Shown in pieces: positions 62,131-64,000 of a DNA stretch of 64,000 nucleotides. Origin of the DNA: Streptomyces narbonensis (lineage in GTDB: Bacteria; Actinomycetota; Actinomycetes; Streptomycetales; Streptomycetaceae); the NCBI RefSeq assembly GCF_014649015.1, contig NZ_BMSF01000002.1:310001-374000 (forward strand), in the 5' to 3' direction. Every line of letters starts with the position of its first letter. Within the stretch, counting starts at the first letter, position 1. The notes beneath the pieces were generated by a model. It worked only from the letters and a program-made list of their open reading frames with translations, was not told where the DNA came from and ran no database searches. Both the position numbers and the translations under genes were made by a program.

Positions 62131-63306
62131 ATGAGTACCTACCGCGACCTCACACACCGGGGATCCGCCCGGGGCACCGTGCTGCGGACCGTCGGGACCC
62201 GGGAGCGGCGCTCCCACCTGACGGCGCCCCGCGTGCCGACCGTCGGCATCGACATCGGCGGTACGAAGGTGATGGCCGGGGTCGTCGACGCGGACGGCAA
62301 CATCCTGGAGAAGCTCCGCACCGAGACCCCGGACAAGTCCAAGAGCCCCAAGGTCGTCGAGGACACCATCGTCGAGCTCGTCCTCGACCTCGCCGACCGG
62401 CACGACGTGCACGCCGTCGGCATCGGCGCGGCCGGCTGGGTCGACGCCGACCGGGCCAGGGTCCTCTTCGCCCCGCACCTCGCCTGGCGCAACGAACCCC
62501 TCCGGGACTCCCTCCAGTCGCGCCTCGCGGTCCCCGTCATGGTCGACAACGACGCCAACACCGCTGCCTGGGCCGAATGGCGCTTCGGCGCCGGACGCGG
62601 CGAGGACCACCTCGTCATGATCACCCTCGGTACGGGCATCGGCGGCGCGATCCTGGAGGACGGCCAGGTCAAGAGGGGCAAGTACGGGGTCGCCGGCGAG
62701 TTCGGGCACATGCAGGTCGTCCCCGGCGGCCACCGCTGCCCCTGCGGCAACCGCGGCTGCTGGGAGCAGTACAGCTCGGGGAACGCACTCGTCCGCGAGG
62801 CCCGCGAGCTGGCCGCCGCCGACTCCCCGGTGGCGTACGAGATCATCGAGCGGGTCAAGGGCAACATCCCCGACATCACGGGACCGCTCATCACCGAGCT
62901 CGCCCGCGAGGGCGACGCCATGAGCATCGAGCTGCTCCAGGACATCGGGCAGTGGCTCGGCGTCGGCATCGCCAACCTCGCCGCCGCCCTCGACCCCTCC
63001 TGCTTCGTCATCGGCGGCGGCGTCTCCGCGGCCGACGACCTTCTCATCGGCCCCGCCCGCGACGCCTTCCGCCGCCACCTCACCGGCCGCGGCTACCGCC
63101 CCGAGGCCCGCATCACCCGAGCCCAGCTCGGTCCCGAGGCCGGTATGGTCGGCGCCGCCGACCTCGCCCGGCTCGTCGCCCGCCGCTTCCGCCGCGCCAA
63201 CCGGCGCCGCGTCGAGCGGTACGAACGCTACGAGCGTTACGCCCAGGCCCTGCGCAGCGGGCCCGCGGGCCGGACCGCCCGTACCCCTGAGGACCCCACT
63301 TCATGA
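62131..63306 (+). CDS. ROK-family glucokinase-like sugar kinase
   Basis: 391 residues. Phosphate loop GIDIGGTKVMAGVVD, VMVDNDANTAAWAEWRFG, GTGIGGAILEDG, and the ROK zinc motif GHRCPCGNRGCWEQYSSG. N-terminal 37 residues and a basic C-terminal tail (RRFRRANRRRVERYERYERYAQ) are longer than the catalytic core requires; no HTH is visible, so it is a kinase rather than a ROK repressor. Probably phosphorylates the sugar imported by the ABC system. Confidence 0.9.
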   Translation: MSTYRDLTHRGSARGTVLRTVGTRERRSHLTAPRVPTVGIDIGGTKVMAGVVDADGNILEKLRTETPDKSKSPKVVEDTIVELVLDLADRHDVHAVGIGAAGWVDADRARVLFAPHLAWRNEPLRDSLQSRLAVPVMVDNDANTAAWAEWRFGAGRGEDHLVMITLGTGIGGAILEDGQVKRGKYGVAGEFGHMQVVPGGHRCPCGNRGCWEQYSSGNALVREARELAAADSPVAYEIIERVKGNIPDITGPLITELAREGDAMSIELLQDIGQWLGVGIANLAAALDPSCFVIGGGVSAADDLLIGPARDAFRRHLTGRGYRPEARITRAQLGPEAGMVGAADLARLVARRFRRANRRRVERYERYERYAQALRSGPAGRTARTPEDPTS

Positions 63307-63872
63307 CCCTGCCCCACCAGCCCCACCAGCCCGAGGGAAAGCTGCCGGAGGACCGGCGCCACATGATCCGGCGCCGCTGGATAACGGCCGTCATCATCGT
63401 GCTGCTCGTCGGCATCCCCGCCGGCTACCTCGCCGTCTCCGCAGGCCAGAGCCGAGACAGCGGCCGCGACAAGGAGATCGAGTCCTCGGCCGCCGGCCTC
63501 CAGACGAATCCGCCCTCCTGGATGAAGCGCCGGGTATTCGAGGTCCCGGTCCCCTGGGGAGCCTGGGACGTCGCGTACTACGAGACCAGCAACTGGAAGA
63601 CCAGCCGCCTCTACGTCCAGTTCACGACGGACGCCTACGGCCTCGACTTCTTCCTCTTCAACGCCGGCACCTCCCGCTCCGAGCTCACCCCGGGACGGAT
63701 CACCATCGGCGACCGGGACGCCGAGATCGTCGGCTGGACGTTCCACGAGGGAACGACCTGGTCGGGCACCACGGTCACGCGCGAGGAACCGCGCCCGACC
63801 ACCGACATCACCGTCGACCTCACGGACCCGGCCTTCCCCCGCGTCTACGCGGTCTCCACCACCAGTCCCTGA
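63303..63872 (+). CDS. Membrane-anchored protein of unknown function
   Basis: 189 residues: a short basic cytoplasmic start, one membrane helix (WITAVIIVLLVGIPAGYLAV), then an extracellular beta-rich domain (FEVPVPWGAWDVAYYETSNW, RLYVQFTTDAYGLDFFLFNAG, EIVGWTFHEGTTWSGTTV). No family recognised. It overlaps the ROK kinase stop by four bases, so it is part of the same transcript. Confidence 0.75.
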   Translation: MTLPHQPHQPEGKLPEDRRHMIRRRWITAVIIVLLVGIPAGYLAVSAGQSRDSGRDKEIESSAAGLQTNPPSWMKRRVFEVPVPWGAWDVAYYETSNWKTSRLYVQFTTDAYGLDFFLFNAGTSRSELTPGRITIGDRDAEIVGWTFHEGTTWSGTTVTREEPRPTTDITVDLTDPAFPRVYAVSTTSP

Positions 63873-63924
63873 CCCCCCACGGCGGATATGCTTCGGGACT
63901 CCATGCCTGGAGGGGGAAGTGGGA

Positions 63925-64000
63925 ATGGGGCGCACAAGCGGATACCGGTGGCTGGCGGGTGACCACCACGTCCACACGCAGTACAGCGGCGACGGGAAGT
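63925..64000 (+). CDS. PHP-domain phosphoesterase (cut by window edge)
   Basis: The final 76 bases read MGRTSGYRWLAGDHHVHTQY and then SGDGK up to the edge. D-H-H-V-H-T is the first metal-binding motif of the PHP superfamily (histidinol-phosphatase-like and PolC-type phosphoesterases). GAGGGGGAA precedes the start; a GTG at 63919 is also possible. Everything downstream lies outside the window. Confidence 0.75.
   Translation, partial: MGRTSGYRWLAGDHHVHTQYSGDGK

Overview
High-GC DNA (roughly 70 % or more by eye) with strong GC3 bias, abundant GTG starts, 4-nt ATGA/GTGA gene overlaps, lipobox lipoproteins and many LuxR, GntR, IclR and ArsR regulators. This points to a Streptomyces chromosome. 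From memory, the gene order around the purine genes resembles the SCO6200-SCO6260 part of S. coelicolor; this was not checked here.

1-5.6 kb is a metal and molybdenum region that has been eroding. It holds a His-rich copper-type gene behind a CsoR-like palindrome, a flavin/PLP-oxidase-like gene, a molbindin-type HTH regulator, and modA with no modBC behind it. After these come three gene relics: the C-terminus of a PNPOx, a moeA-like gene with a frameshift and a lost N-terminus, and a 3'-truncated methyltransferase. 5.5-15.9 kb carries corA, an AlkZ-type DNA glycosylase candidate coupled to a SUKH-3 gene, a GAF-LuxR regulator divergent from two acyl-CoA synthetases, a GNAT, a TIGR04222 membrane protein, and an unusual zinc-ribbon/repeat/Mrr-like protein.

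16-51 kb is the core of the window: a dispersed purine-to-glyoxylate catabolic locus. It encodes glyoxylate carboligase (gcl), catalase, tartronate semialdehyde reductase (glxR), hydroxypyruvate isomerase (hyi), OHCU decarboxylase (uraD), hydroxyisourate hydrolase (pucM), urate oxidase (pucL), two purine permeases, 8-oxoguanine deaminase, a racemase-like protein without its catalytic cysteines, malate synthase (aceB), an IclR regulator (allR), allantoinase (allB) and allantoicase (alc). Urate goes to allantoin (pucL/pucM/uraD), then to ureidoglycolate and urea (allB/alc). Glyoxylate is disposed of through gcl/hyi/glxR to glycerate or through aceB to malate, and catalase can remove the H2O2 made by urate oxidase. 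Xanthine dehydrogenase and ureidoglycolate lyase are not in the window.

Four promoters (gcl, hyi-glxR, aceB, allB) carry the same pair of 15-bp TTCC-N7-GGAA-type palindromes with centres exactly 21 bp apart, the likely AllR operators. A second palindrome, TCAACA-N3-TGTTGA, lies on the -35 of the catalase and uraD promoters, which agree at 26 of 27 bases, and imperfect versions occur at aceB and allB. Unrelated genes are interleaved: an ArsR/MFS pair, secreted HNH and GDSL enzymes, an FN3 lipoprotein, a MobA-like nucleotidyltransferase, a DHA2 exporter, and a two-component system divergent from a FtsX-type ABC transporter.

51-64 kb has an SDR, a small DUF2550-like protein, a DMT transporter, a second LuxR-type two-component system, a cytochrome P450, and a sugar-uptake operon (GntR, lipoprotein, permease, ATPase, ROK kinase) divergent from a Gfo/Idh/MocA dehydrogenase. 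A PHP-domain gene is cut by the right edge. No tRNA, rRNA, CRISPR array or intact insertion sequence was recognised.
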